A DNA stretch of 64,000 nucleotides from LMUY01 sp964242215 (GCA_964242215.1 CAXTCJ010000008.1:1-64000), one strand, 5' to 3'; counted from the stretch's first letter, positions 8,298-16,205 are shown. The notes: a model not told the origin generated them from the letters alone. Translations and numbers: made by a program.

Positions 8298-8327
8298 GTC
8301 AATACGTATCCGGAGGAGCGCCTTGAG
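8280..8327. repeat. 19-base direct repeat at the gene junction
   Basis: TCCGGAGGAGCGCCTTGAG occurs at 8280-8298 and again at 8309-8327. The first copy holds the stop codon of the upstream secreted-protein gene. The second supplies the GGAGGA ribosome-binding site and TTG start of the MsrQ-like gene. The 29-base offset is not a multiple of three. A TTGA stop/start overlap may have been split by this duplication. Confidence 0.8.
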
Positions 8328-9471
8328 CGACGCCGCGCCGATCCGGGAGCGGGTGAACCCGCGCCGCACCCGCTCCACCCATCCGATGCAGAAGACGCCT
8401 TGGCCTTGGCACGACCGCTCGGGGCGGTTCTCGTCGCTGAAGACCACCGTCCTGGTGCTGGAATGCATCCCCGCCCTTTGGATCGCGTTCGCCCTGTTCA
8501 CCGGCCGCCTCGGCGCGCGCCCCCTCATCGAGGCGAACCACGAAGCCGGGTTGTGGGCGATCCGCTTCCTGATGCTGACACTGCTCGCAACCCCGGCGCG
8601 AGCGATCTTCAACTGGCACCGGTTGGTGCTGGTACGGCGCCAACTCGGCATGACGACGTTGTTCTACGCCCTGGCGCATGTCGTACTGTATGCCTGGGAC
8701 GAGAAATGGAACCTCCACACCGTCGCGAGCGAGATCCTGCTCCGGTTCTACCTGGAGGTGGGCTTCGTGGCGCTGGTCGCGTTAGCCCTGCTCGGCGTGA
8801 CCTCGACCGACCGGGCTCTGCGCACCCTGGGGCACGCGTGGAAGCGGCTGCACCGCATCATCTACCTGCTCGCCGTGCTGGCGCTGTTCCACTACTTCCT
8901 GCAGGCAAAGGCCAACGTGGCCGAGCCGATCCTGTTCGCCGGCCTGTTCATCTGGCTGATGGGGTGGCGACTGCTGCCCTCTGGCCCCGACCGCCAGCCG
9001 CTGCCGGTGCTCGGCCTCTCGTTCGCCGCCGCCGCGCTGACGGCAGTGGTCGAATATGCTTGGTATGCCTTGGCGACGCGGATCGATCCGATGCGGGTGT
9101 TGCGCACGGAGACCGACCTCGCCTATGGCCCACACCCGATGGGCCAAGTGTTCCTCGTGGGGCTGTGCATGGCGATCGCGACCGCCCTGTTCTGGGCCCG
9201 GCACCGCGAGCGGCTGCGGCAATCGATCGGGTTCGACGTCGCGCTCTATGCCGGCGGGGCGGTCATAGCCTCGGCACTGCTGTTTGCCTTCAACCTGACG
9301 GATAGCTGGCTGCCGGACGATTGGACGTTCTGGCAAGCCGCCGGCTGCCTGGTAGTCGCGGGCGTGCTGCTGGGTTTGCTGCGGGCGATGCTGCCCCGTC
9401 AGCAGCGCATGCTGGATGCGGTCTGCACCCTCGCCGTGCTGCTGCCGCTGATCGCCGGGCTCACGACCTAG
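8323..9471 (+). CDS. MsrQ-like ferric-reductase-domain membrane protein with C-terminal membrane extension
   Basis: 382 aa, TTG start with GGAGGA 5 bases upstream. The middle part (about residues 35-210) resembles the haem-binding subunit MsrQ/YedZ, which passes quinol electrons to the periplasmic methionine sulfoxide reductase MsrP. It contains EAGLWAIRFLMLTLLATPARA, RRQLGMTTLFYALAHVVLYAWDE with a haem-ligand-type histidine, LGVTSTDRALRTLGHAWKRLHRIIYLLAVLALFHY, and helices between. Canonical MsrQ is about 200 aa and ends there. This protein continues with about four to five further hydrophobic segments and a loop (RTETDLAYGPHPMGQ) of unknown role. No msrP gene is nearby. Inner membrane; electron transfer function inferred. 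Confidence 0.75.
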   Translation: MSDAAPIRERVNPRRTRSTHPMQKTPWPWHDRSGRFSSLKTTVLVLECIPALWIAFALFTGRLGARPLIEANHEAGLWAIRFLMLTLLATPARAIFNWHRLVLVRRQLGMTTLFYALAHVVLYAWDEKWNLHTVASEILLRFYLEVGFVALVALALLGVTSTDRALRTLGHAWKRLHRIIYLLAVLALFHYFLQAKANVAEPILFAGLFIWLMGWRLLPSGPDRQPLPVLGLSFAAAALTAVVEYAWYALATRIDPMRVLRTETDLAYGPHPMGQVFLVGLCMAIATALFWARHRERLRQSIGFDVALYAGGAVIASALLFAFNLTDSWLPDDWTFWQAAGCLVVAGVLLGLLRAMLPRQQRMLDAVCTLAVLLPLIAGLTT

Positions 9472-9473
9472 CC

Positions 9474-9525
9474 GTCCGATCCTGACGCTCACGACCGAGC
9501 GTCAACTAGATCAGCCCACTGACGA
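9474..9525. repeat. Short dispersed sequence element, family E, copy 1
   Basis: GTCCGATCCTGACGCTCACG plus ACC (9474-9496) is identical to 28850-28872. It is followed in both places by GA(G/C)CGTCA and a run ending in CAGCCCACTGAC or ATTGACCCACC. It sits just after the MsrQ-like gene. A weaker match lies at 63078-63126. Function unknown. Confidence 0.5.
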
Positions 9526-9620
9526 GCGTTTCTCAAACAGCTTGAATAATCCCGTCCGGTATGCCTGGAATGTGGTCGCTAAGCCGGAGCCAATCCGGCA
9601 GCGTCCTAGGGAGAGACAAC

Positions 9621-10754
9621 GTGGCAATCACACGTCGTGCACTGATGATCGCGTCGGCTGGAACACTGGCCATGCCGTACGTGGCCCGCGCAGCCGACCC
9701 GATAAAAGTCGGCATGACGGTCCCGATGACCGGCCCCGCCGCGGAATCAGGCGGCTTCCAGCAGACCGGCGTGAAGATCGCGCTCGACGAGGTGAACGAA
9801 AAGGGCGTGCTCGGTCGCCCCCTGGCCGTCACGTTCGAGGACGACCAGACCACCAACCCCGGCGCGGTGCTCGCCTTCTCCCGCCTATCCAGCGACCCGT
9901 CGATGGTGGCCTTCCTGGGCTCGATCCGCTCCACCCAGGTGATGGCGATGGCGCCCGACGTGGTGAAGATCGGCAAGCCCATGATGATCGGCGGCACCGA
10001 CCCGGCGCTCACCCACATGGGCAACCGCTGGTTGTTCCGTTGCCGCCCGAACGACAGCTACTCCGCCAAGGTCATCGCACAATACGGCATCGACACGCTG
10101 GGCAAGAAGAAGTGGGCGATCGTGCACTCGACCGACGCGTTCGGCACCGGCGGCATGAAGGCGTTCGTCGAGAACCTGAAGGCGGCCAATCTCGAGCCGG
10201 CGCTGGTGCAGGGCTATACCAACCAGCAGGCCGACTTCACCCCGGTGGCACTCGCGGTCCGGCAATCGGGTGCGGACATCCTGTGCACGTATTTCACCTA
10301 CGAGACCGATATCGGCGTGTTCGCACGCCAGGTCCGCCAGTTGGGCGTGCGCATTCCGTGGGTGGGCTCGCCCTCGATCACCAACATCTCGGCGCTGAAC
10401 CTGGCCGGGCCGGCACTGTACGGCACCTACGGCGTTGCGGATTACGCGGTGGATGCGAGCCCGGCGTCGAAAGATTTCGCGGCCAAATACCAGGCTGTCC
10501 GCAAGACCGCGCCGGACAACCAGTCGTCGTGGACGTTCGACGCGGTGAGCATCCTGGCCCGCGCGATCAACGATGCCGGCAGCACCGATCCGGAGAAGAT
10601 CCGCACCGCAATCCTGGCGATCAAGGGTTTTGCGGGCGCCGAGGGCCAATACGATTTCGACCAGAACGGCGACGGCCTGCACGGCTACAACGTCGTGAAG
10701 AACGACAACGGCAAGATCGTCTTCGACAAGCGCGTCGACTTTCCGGCCGCCTAG
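9621..10754 (+). CDS. Branched-chain amino-acid-type ABC transporter substrate-binding protein
   Basis: 377-aa periplasmic binding protein of the LivJ/LivK (Peripla_BP_6) class. The signal peptide begins ITRRALMIASAGTLAMPYVARA, with a twin arginine, suggesting Tat-type export. The mature domain starts ADPIKVGMTVPMTGPAAESG and shows the family pattern ALDEVNEKGVLGRPL..TFEDDQTTN and the type I binding-protein fold motifs KKWAIVHSTDAFGTGG. The GTG at 9621 is preferred because GGGAGAG lies 6-8 bases upstream and the signal peptide then has normal length. First gene of a liv-type operon; the actual ligand (Leu/Ile/Val, other amino acids or small amides) cannot be read from the sequence. Confidence 0.88.
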   Translation: MAITRRALMIASAGTLAMPYVARAADPIKVGMTVPMTGPAAESGGFQQTGVKIALDEVNEKGVLGRPLAVTFEDDQTTNPGAVLAFSRLSSDPSMVAFLGSIRSTQVMAMAPDVVKIGKPMMIGGTDPALTHMGNRWLFRCRPNDSYSAKVIAQYGIDTLGKKKWAIVHSTDAFGTGGMKAFVENLKAANLEPALVQGYTNQQADFTPVALAVRQSGADILCTYFTYETDIGVFARQVRQLGVRIPWVGSPSITNISALNLAGPALYGTYGVADYAVDASPASKDFAAKYQAVRKTAPDNQSSWTFDAVSILARAINDAGSTDPEKIRTAILAIKGFAGAEGQYDFDQNGDGLHGYNVVKNDNGKIVFDKRVDFPAA

Positions 10755-10757
10755 GTC

Positions 10758-11633
10758 TTGAGCCTTTTCCTCCAGCTGCTGTTCACCGGCCTGGGGATCG
10801 GCAGCATCTACGCCCTGGTCAGCCTGGGTTTCGTGCTGCTGATCCGCGCCGCCAGCGTGGTGAATTTCGCTCAGGGCGAGTTCTCCATGCTCGGCGCGTA
10901 CCTGATGGTGATCCTCGCCAACGATTTAGGCGTGCCCTATTTTATCGCGATCCCCATCGTGATCGTGCTGATGGCGGCGTTCGGCGTGTTGTTCGCTGGC
11001 GCGGTGTACTGGCCGTTGCGACACCGCGGGCAGATGCCGGTGATCATCAGCACGATCGGTGCCTCCATCCTGCTCGCTAATTTCGTGCTGGCGACCTATG
11101 GGCCGAGCCCGCAAGTGCTGCCGGGTCTGTTCGACAATCCGGGTTTCGACGTGGGCGGCGTGTTCATGGACAGCCAATACCTGGCCATCCTGGTGATCAC
11201 CGCGCTGCTGGTGCTGCTGCAGTATCTGGTGTTCGAGAAAACCCTGCTTGGCAAGAAGCTGCAGGCCACCAGCCAGGACAAGGAGATGGCCAGCCTGCTC
11301 GGCATTCCCGTGGCGCTGATGGTGCTGTTCACCTTCGCCTACAGCGCGGCCCTGGGGGGCATCGCCGGGATCCTGGTGGCGCCGGTGTTGTTCGTCAGCG
11401 TGCAGATGGGGGCGGTGGTGGCGCTAAAGGCATTCGCCGCCAACATCATCGGCGGGTTCGGCAGCATTCCGGGCGCGATCATCGGCGGGCTGTCCCTGGG
11501 CGTCGCCGAGACAATGGGCGCGTCGTACATCTCGGTGCCTTACAAGGACGCGTTCGCCTTCGCGTTGTTGCTGCTGGTGCTGCTGGTGCGCCCCCAAGGC
11601 CTGTTCGGCGAACGCATCGCGGAGAAGGCGTGA
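10758..11633 (+). CDS. livH: Branched-chain amino-acid ABC transporter permease (LivH type)
   Basis: 291-aa integral membrane protein starting at TTG 10758, three bases after the binding-protein stop. About eight hydrophobic helices. Family signatures include LGIGSIYALVSLGFVLLIRA, VVNFAQGEFSMLGAYL and the coupling region QDKEMASLLGIPV, with the C-terminal GGFGSIPGAIIGGLSLG. It forms the membrane channel with the LivM half of the next protein. Same operon as the flanking liv genes, although a family A repeat interrupts the spacing to livM-livG. Confidence 0.9.
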   Translation: MSLFLQLLFTGLGIGSIYALVSLGFVLLIRAASVVNFAQGEFSMLGAYLMVILANDLGVPYFIAIPIVIVLMAAFGVLFAGAVYWPLRHRGQMPVIISTIGASILLANFVLATYGPSPQVLPGLFDNPGFDVGGVFMDSQYLAILVITALLVLLQYLVFEKTLLGKKLQATSQDKEMASLLGIPVALMVLFTFAYSAALGGIAGILVAPVLFVSVQMGAVVALKAFAANIIGGFGSIPGAIIGGLSLGVAETMGASYISVPYKDAFAFALLLLVLLVRPQGLFGERIAEKA

Positions 11634-11650
11634 TGGCCGCTACACGGGCT

Positions 11651-11785
11651 TATCCTCCCCCGCGCAGCGGGGGAGGGGGACCGTGCGAAGCATGGTGGAG
11701 GGGGCGAGCCACACGTACCGCCGTGTGCCCGTCCCCCCTCCGTCGGCTTCGCCGCCACCTCCCCCGTGAAGCACGGGGGAGGATT
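11651..11785. repeat. Palindromic intergenic repeat, family A, copy 2
   Basis: Same layout as at 7629. Opening hairpin CCTCCCCCGCGCAGCGGGGG, then CCGTGCGAAGCATGGTGGAG, a variable centre containing a CACACG...CGTGTG stem, CCCCCCTCCGTCGGCTTCGC and a closing hairpin ending GGGGGAGGATT. It sits inside the liv operon, and its terminal GGAGG lies 5 bases before the TTG at 11788. Confidence 0.88.
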
Positions 11786-11787
11786 GA

Positions 11788-13563
11788 TTGCCCGTCATGA
11801 GCGCACCCGCCATTGCCCAAGCCCGCCCGTGGCGCGGCGTGCTCCCAGCGATCGGCGCGGCCATCGTACTGGTCGCGGCCGCCCAACTCGCCCCCGGCTC
11901 CGGCTACACGCTCAACCTGCTGATGCAGGCCGTCACCTACGCCATCGCCGTCGCCGGGCTGGTCGTCGTGCTGGGCTATTGCGGGCAGATCTCCCTCGCC
12001 CAGGCTGGGTTCTTCGGCATCGGCGCCTATGCGACCGCGATCGGGGTGGTGGACTACCACGTCCCCTTCATCGCCGCCTGGGCCGGCGGCGTCGTGGTCG
12101 CCGGGCTGTTCGGCCTCGTCCTGGGGTTCGCCAGCTTGCGGCTCGGCGGCCATTACCTCGCCATGGTCACGATCAGCTTCCAGCAGATCCTCACCCTGGT
12201 GCTGACGAATTGGATCAGCCTCACCCACGGCCCGGACGGCATCAGCGGCATCGCCCGGCCCGCGGGGCTCACCTCGGGCACCGCATTCCTCAGTCTATGC
12301 GTGGTCGCCCTGGTCGTGGTGACGCTGTACGCCTGGCGGTTGAAAACCAGCCGTTTGGGCCGCGCCATGCAGGCCGTGCGCGACAACGAGATCGCGGCCG
12401 GCACCTGCGGCATCGACATCCTGCGCACCAAAGTTCTCGCATTCGGCATCTCCGCCGTGCTCGGTGGCCTGGGTGGCGGGCTGTTCGCCGGCGCCTTCGC
12501 CTACATCAGCCCGGACCAGTTCTCGTTCGCCGAAAGCATCGTGCTGCTCACCATGGCGCTGCTCGGCGGCGTGCAATCACCGTTCGGCGCCCTGGTCGGC
12601 ACCGCGCTGCTGGTGATGCTGCCGGAGTGGTTGCGCTTCCTGCAACGCGTCTACCTCGCCGTGTATGGCGGTGCCGTGATCCTGATCATGGTGTTCCTGC
12701 CCGACGGCCTGTGGGGCCTCGCCGCCCGCTTCGTGCGCCGCGAACGCAGCATCGAGGGCGCGGTCGCCCCCCTGCCCCTGCTTGCCGAACACGGCGGCGC
12801 CTCCACCGAGACCGTGTTGCGCATCGAAGGCCTGGCCAAACATTTCGGCGGGCTGAAGGCGCTGGACGGCGTAGACATCGCGGTTCGTCGCGGCACCGTG
12901 CACGCGCTGATCGGCCCCAACGGTTCGGGCAAGAGCACCTTCATCAACGTGCTGACCGGCCTATACCGCCCGACCGCCGGCCGAATCCATTTCGGCGGCG
13001 CCGACATCACCGGCCTGCTGCCGCACCAGCGCACCCGGCGCGGCCTGTCCCGGACGTTCCAAAACATCCGCGTGTTCCGCGGCATGACGGTGCTGGAGAA
13101 CGTCATGGTCGGCGCCGAGCGACCCGGCAACGACGTCGCCGGCCAACCCGGCCCGGTCGTGGAACGCGCCCTGGCCGCCTTGGAATTCGTCGGCCGCCGC
13201 GGCGATGCGCTGCGCCCGATCGGCCAGCTGTCGTACGGCCACCAGCGCCACGTGGAGATCGCCCGCGCCCTCGCCGGCAGCCCGCTGGTGTTGTTGCTGG
13301 ACGAACCCGCCGCCGGGCTGAACATGACGGAGAAGGCCGAACTGGGCGGGCTGTTGCGCCGGCTCAAGCGCCACGGATTGACCATCCTGATCGTCGACCA
13401 CGACATGCACCTGGTGGAATCGGTGGCCGACCACATCACTGTGCTCAACTTCGGCCGCCGCATCGCCGACGGCTCCCCGCAATCCGTGCTGCGCGAGCCG
13501 GACGTGATTGCCGCCTATCTCGGCGCGCCGCCCGAAAAGGCCCAAGAGGCACAAGTCGCATGA
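11788..13563 (+). CDS. Fused branched-chain amino-acid ABC permease and ATPase (LivM-LivG)
   Basis: 591 aa. Residues 1-325 are a LivM-type permease with roughly nine to ten helices and the motifs GYCGQISLAQAGFFGIGAYA and VRDNEIAAGTCGIDILRTK. Residues 340-591 are a LivG-type ATPase: Walker A GPNGSGKST near 376, FQNIRVFRGMTVLENV, signature LSYGHQRHVEIARAL near 481, Walker B LLLDEPAAGLN and the C-terminal ADHITVLNFGRRIADG. In most bacteria these are separate genes; fused forms are known in proteobacteria. TTG 11788 has the repeat-derived GGAGG at ideal spacing; ATG 11797 is an alternative start three codons in. The stop overlaps the livF start (ATGA). Confidence 0.9.
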   Translation: MPVMSAPAIAQARPWRGVLPAIGAAIVLVAAAQLAPGSGYTLNLLMQAVTYAIAVAGLVVVLGYCGQISLAQAGFFGIGAYATAIGVVDYHVPFIAAWAGGVVVAGLFGLVLGFASLRLGGHYLAMVTISFQQILTLVLTNWISLTHGPDGISGIARPAGLTSGTAFLSLCVVALVVVTLYAWRLKTSRLGRAMQAVRDNEIAAGTCGIDILRTKVLAFGISAVLGGLGGGLFAGAFAYISPDQFSFAESIVLLTMALLGGVQSPFGALVGTALLVMLPEWLRFLQRVYLAVYGGAVILIMVFLPDGLWGLAARFVRRERSIEGAVAPLPLLAEHGGASTETVLRIEGLAKHFGGLKALDGVDIAVRRGTVHALIGPNGSGKSTFINVLTGLYRPTAGRIHFGGADITGLLPHQRTRRGLSRTFQNIRVFRGMTVLENVMVGAERPGNDVAGQPGPVVERALAALEFVGRRGDALRPIGQLSYGHQRHVEIARALAGSPLVLLLDEPAAGLNMTEKAELGGLLRRLKRHGLTILIVDHDMHLVESVADHITVLNFGRRIADGSPQSVLREPDVIAAYLGAPPEKAQEAQVA

Positions 13564-14300
13564 AGCTGCTTGAGCTGAACGGCGTGCAGGCTGGCTATGG
13601 CGCCGGGCCGGTGCTGAAAGGGCTGACGATCGAGGTCGGTGAGGGCGAGATCGTGGCCCTGCTCGGCTCCAACGGCGCCGGTAAAAGTACGACGTTGCGC
13701 TCGATCTCCGGCCTGGTGCCGAACGTGACCGGCGACATCGTGCTCGGCGGCAAATCCTTGCGCGGCATGAAGCCCGAGGCGATCGTGCGTCAGGGCATCG
13801 CCCACGTGCCGGAGGGGCGCCGCATCTTCCCCGGGCTCACCGTGCGCGAGAATATTCTGTTAGGCGCGTCCAATCGCAAAGGCGTGAAGCGGCGCACGCT
13901 GGAGGGGGAGGTGGACGAGATGATCGGCTACTTCGAGGGCCTGGGCCGCTTGCAGCACGCGCTGGGCTGGACGCTGTCGGGCGGCCAATTGCAGATGGTG
14001 GCGGTGGCGCGTGGGCTGATGGCCAAGCCCCGGCTGCTGCTGCTGGACGAGCCCTCGCTCGGCCTGGCGCCGCTGATCGTGCAGCAGGTGTTCCGCATCG
14101 TTTCCGACATCCGCGCCCGTGGCACGACGGTGCTGCTGGTGGAGCAGAACGCCCACATGGCGCTATCCGTCGCCGACCGCGGCTACGTGTTGGAGACGGG
14201 ACGGCTGCTCACTTCCGGCCGACCGGACGAGCTCTGGGCCAACGACGACGTCCGCGCCGCCTACCTCGGCGGCAGCAGCGGAACCGGGGTGGAACACTAG
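13560..14300 (+). CDS. livF: Branched-chain amino-acid ABC transporter ATP-binding protein (LivF type)
   Basis: 246-aa ATPase. Walker A GSNGAGKST near residue 37, Q-loop region GIAHVPEGRRIFPGLTVREN typical of LivF, signature LSGGQLQMVAVARGL near 139, Walker B LLLLDEPSLGLAP and switch-region VEQNAHMAL. Forms the ATPase pair with the LivG half of the fused protein. Its ATG overlaps the stop codon of that gene by the ATGA arrangement, so translational coupling is expected. Last gene of the liv operon; a family A repeat follows immediately. Confidence 0.93.
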   Translation: MKLLELNGVQAGYGAGPVLKGLTIEVGEGEIVALLGSNGAGKSTTLRSISGLVPNVTGDIVLGGKSLRGMKPEAIVRQGIAHVPEGRRIFPGLTVRENILLGASNRKGVKRRTLEGEVDEMIGYFEGLGRLQHALGWTLSGGQLQMVAVARGLMAKPRLLLLDEPSLGLAPLIVQQVFRIVSDIRARGTTVLLVEQNAHMALSVADRGYVLETGRLLTSGRPDELWANDDVRAAYLGGSSGTGVEH

Positions 14301-14311
14301 CAGCAGTAGAG

Positions 14312-14439
14312 CATCCTCCCCCGCGCCGCGGGGGAGGGGGACCATGCAAAGCATGGTGGAGGGGGCCGGCCACACACCGACCGTGCCCGCCCCCTCCGTC
14401 GGCTTCGCCGCCACCTCCCCCGTAAACGGGGGGAGGATG
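14312..14439. repeat. Palindromic intergenic repeat, family A, copy 3
   Basis: Hairpin CCTCCCCCGCGCCGCGGGGG, then CCATGCAAAGCATGGTGGAG, a short centre, CCCCCTCCGTCGGCTTCGCC and a closing hairpin ending GGGGGGAGGATGAT. Lies after livF; here the next gene (msrA) starts about 70 bases further on and has its own ribosome-binding site. Confidence 0.88.
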
Positions 14440-14507
14440 ATGGGTGTCTCGACATCGGCCCCGACCGTCGCCATTTGACCGGCATTCGATACAGGGGAGA
14501 ACGAGCT

Positions 14508-15053
14508 ATGGCGACCGAAACGGCGACCTTGGGCGGCGGGTGCTTCTGGTGTCTGGAGGCAGTGTACCAAGACCTGCGCGGCGTGACCGCGGTGCAGTCC
14601 GGCTATATGGGCGGCGAGCTGGTGAATCCGAGCTACGAGGCGGTTTGCACCGGCCGCACCGGGCATGCCGAAGTCGTGCAGGTGCAGTTCGACCCGGCGG
14701 AACTGGACTACGCCGACCTACTCCGGGTTTTCTTCACCATCCACGATCCGACCACGCTGAACCGTCAAGGCGCCGACACCGGAACACAGTACCGGTCCGT
14801 GATCTTCACTCATTCGGACACCCAGAAGCAGATTGCCGAAACCGTGATGCAGGAGATCGCCGGCGCTAATCTGTACGGTGGCAAGCTGGTGACCGAGGTG
14901 CTGCCCGCCCCCACGTTCTACCAGGCCGAACCGGAGCACGACCGGTATTTCGAGCGCAACCCGTATGCCGGCTATTGCCGCGCCGTGGTCGCCCCGAAGG
15001 TGGCTAAGTTCCGCAAGACCTTCGCCGATCGGGTGCGCTCCGCCGCCGCCTGA
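14508..15053 (+). CDS. msrA: Peptide-methionine (S)-S-oxide reductase
   Basis: 181-aa MsrA, which reduces methionine-S-sulfoxide in proteins and free methionine, repairing oxidative damage. The catalytic cysteine is in GGGCFWCLE near residue 12, followed by family signatures GVTAVQSGYMGG, SYEAVCTGRTGHAEVVQ, FFTIHDPTTLNRQGADTGTQYRS and FYQAEPEHDRYFERNP. ATG 14508 has AGGGGAGA upstream at good spacing. The 3' end overlaps the convergent methyltransferase gene by 82 bases, an unusual overlap. No export signal, so cytoplasmic. Confidence 0.94.
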   Translation: MATETATLGGGCFWCLEAVYQDLRGVTAVQSGYMGGELVNPSYEAVCTGRTGHAEVVQVQFDPAELDYADLLRVFFTIHDPTTLNRQGADTGTQYRSVIFTHSDTQKQIAETVMQEIAGANLYGGKLVTEVLPAPTFYQAEPEHDRYFERNPYAGYCRAVVAPKVAKFRKTFADRVRSAAA

Positions 15054-15748
15054 ATCGCTTCGGCGATCGCAGACGCCACGTCCGGCACGACGGCATTGCC
15101 CAATGCCGTCAGTCGGGCGCGGCGGTCCACCCGGGCGGAAAGCCCATCAGCCACTCGACCCAGTCCGGGTTCAGGCAGCCACCCACCGCGTCGTTCAGCG
15201 GGCAGGCCCGGCGGCGGTTGCGCTGTGTCGCCGCACCTCCCTTCCAGTCCCTCGCGCGCGGTGTGGGCCAGAATGAAGCAGCGCTGCCGCCGATGGGGTG
15301 CGCCGGCATGGCCAGCACCCACCACGAGCGGCCAGCAGGCGTAGCCCTCCGCTTCCAATTCGCCGAGGATCCGGTCCGCGCCGCGAACGCGCAGTGCAGC
15401 GACATTCTCAACGACGACCCAAGGTGGTCGGCATTCTTGGACCAACCGCCGCATGTGCTGCCATAGGCTGCTCCTGCTGCCATCGAGACCGCCGCCGCGT
15501 CCCGCCGCGCTGATATCCTGGCAGGGAAAGCCGCCGCAGATGATGTCCGGGTCCGGCACACCGTCGGCGCGCAAACGCTTCGCGGTGAGTGTGCGGATAT
15601 CGTCGTAGCACGGCACGTCGGGCCAATGACGGCGCAAGATGGTCCGCGCGTAAGCGGAGGCCTCGCAGAAAGCGATGGTTTGCAGGCCCGCGCGCTCGAA
15701 ACCGAGCGCGAAGCCACCGATGCCGCTGAACAGGTCAAGGACCAGCAC
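14972..15748 (-). CDS. DNA (cytosine-5-)-methyltransferase, orphan
   Basis: 258 aa. C5-methyltransferase motifs in order: I DLFSGIGGFALGFE (SAM binding) at the N-terminus, IV GGFPCQDISAAG with catalytic Cys, VI VVVENV, VIII HRRQRCFI, and the IX/X end RLTALGNAVVP. It is shorter than restriction-system enzymes and resembles the phage/island Dcm group. No restriction endonuclease gene is nearby. Odd points: its last 27 codons lie inside convergent msrA; and the DNA at about 15109-15275 also encodes, in another minus frame, CLNPDWVEWLMGFPPGWT preceded by WPTPRARDWKGG, which matches the C-terminus of other members of this group. A frameshift history is therefore possible. Diverges from the XRE regulator. 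Confidence 0.82.
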   Translation of the reverse strand: MLVLDLFSGIGGFALGFERAGLQTIAFCEASAYARTILRRHWPDVPCYDDIRTLTAKRLRADGVPDPDIICGGFPCQDISAAGRGGGLDGSRSSLWQHMRRLVQECRPPWVVVENVAALRVRGADRILGELEAEGYACWPLVVGAGHAGAPHRRQRCFILAHTAREGLEGRCGDTAQPPPGLPAERRGGWLPEPGLGRVADGLSARVDRRARLTALGNAVVPDVASAIAEAIQAAAERTRSAKVLRNLATFGATTARQ

Positions 15749-15827
15749 AAGTTTGACTTAGGAGAAAATACATAGGACAGGCCTAGTCGCCGGACCTGCG
15801 GAGTTGCAATAGGCATTACCTAACGCT

Positions 15828-16175
15828 ATGACCGTAGCCATGGCACGCTCGACTCCATCGACCCGACTCAAGAAGATGCTGAAGGATAATGGGCTGACCG
15901 CGGCCGACCTGGCGCGCAAGTTGGACGTGTCGCAGCCCACCGTTCACGCCTGGGTCACGGGGCTGCACGGCATGCGCTGGGCCAACGCACGCCGGGTCGC
16001 GAAGGCGGTGGGTGTCACGCCGTCATGGCTGATGTTCGGCACGGACTCGACGGCGGAGGGATCCGCCCAGGGGGCCGAGGAGTTGGCCCTGTTGCGGCTG
16101 TGGCGCGAGCTTGGCGAGGACGAGCAGGTGGCCGCCATGCGGCGGCTGTCGTCGATCCGGCGCAAGCAGGGCTGA
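15828..16175 (+). CDS. XRE/Cro-CI family helix-turn-helix regulator
   Basis: 115 aa. Residues 10-65 form a lambda-repressor-like HTH: RLKKMLKDNGLTAADLARKL, DVSQPTVHAWVTG as recognition helix region, and RRVAKAVGVTPSWLMFG typical of phage CI-like and controller proteins. The C-terminus (ALLRLWRELGEDEQVAAMRR) is helical and may dimerise. It diverges from the cytosine methyltransferase gene with 79 bases between. That is the usual layout of a small regulator controlling its neighbour, but I see no clear operator palindrome. ATG 15828 or the in-frame ATG 15840 could be the start. Confidence 0.8.
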   Translation: MTVAMARSTPSTRLKKMLKDNGLTAADLARKLDVSQPTVHAWVTGLHGMRWANARRVAKAVGVTPSWLMFGTDSTAEGSAQGAEELALLRLWRELGEDEQVAAMRRLSSIRRKQG

Positions 16176-16205
16176 AACCTGCGGCTGCCTGGGCGTTCAG
16201 GGTGA

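Noticed and set aside
9542..11080. 512-codon open frame on the plus strand over the liv binding-protein gene
   Set aside because: Overlaps a clear binding protein and permease in another frame and has Arg/Gly-rich shadow composition.
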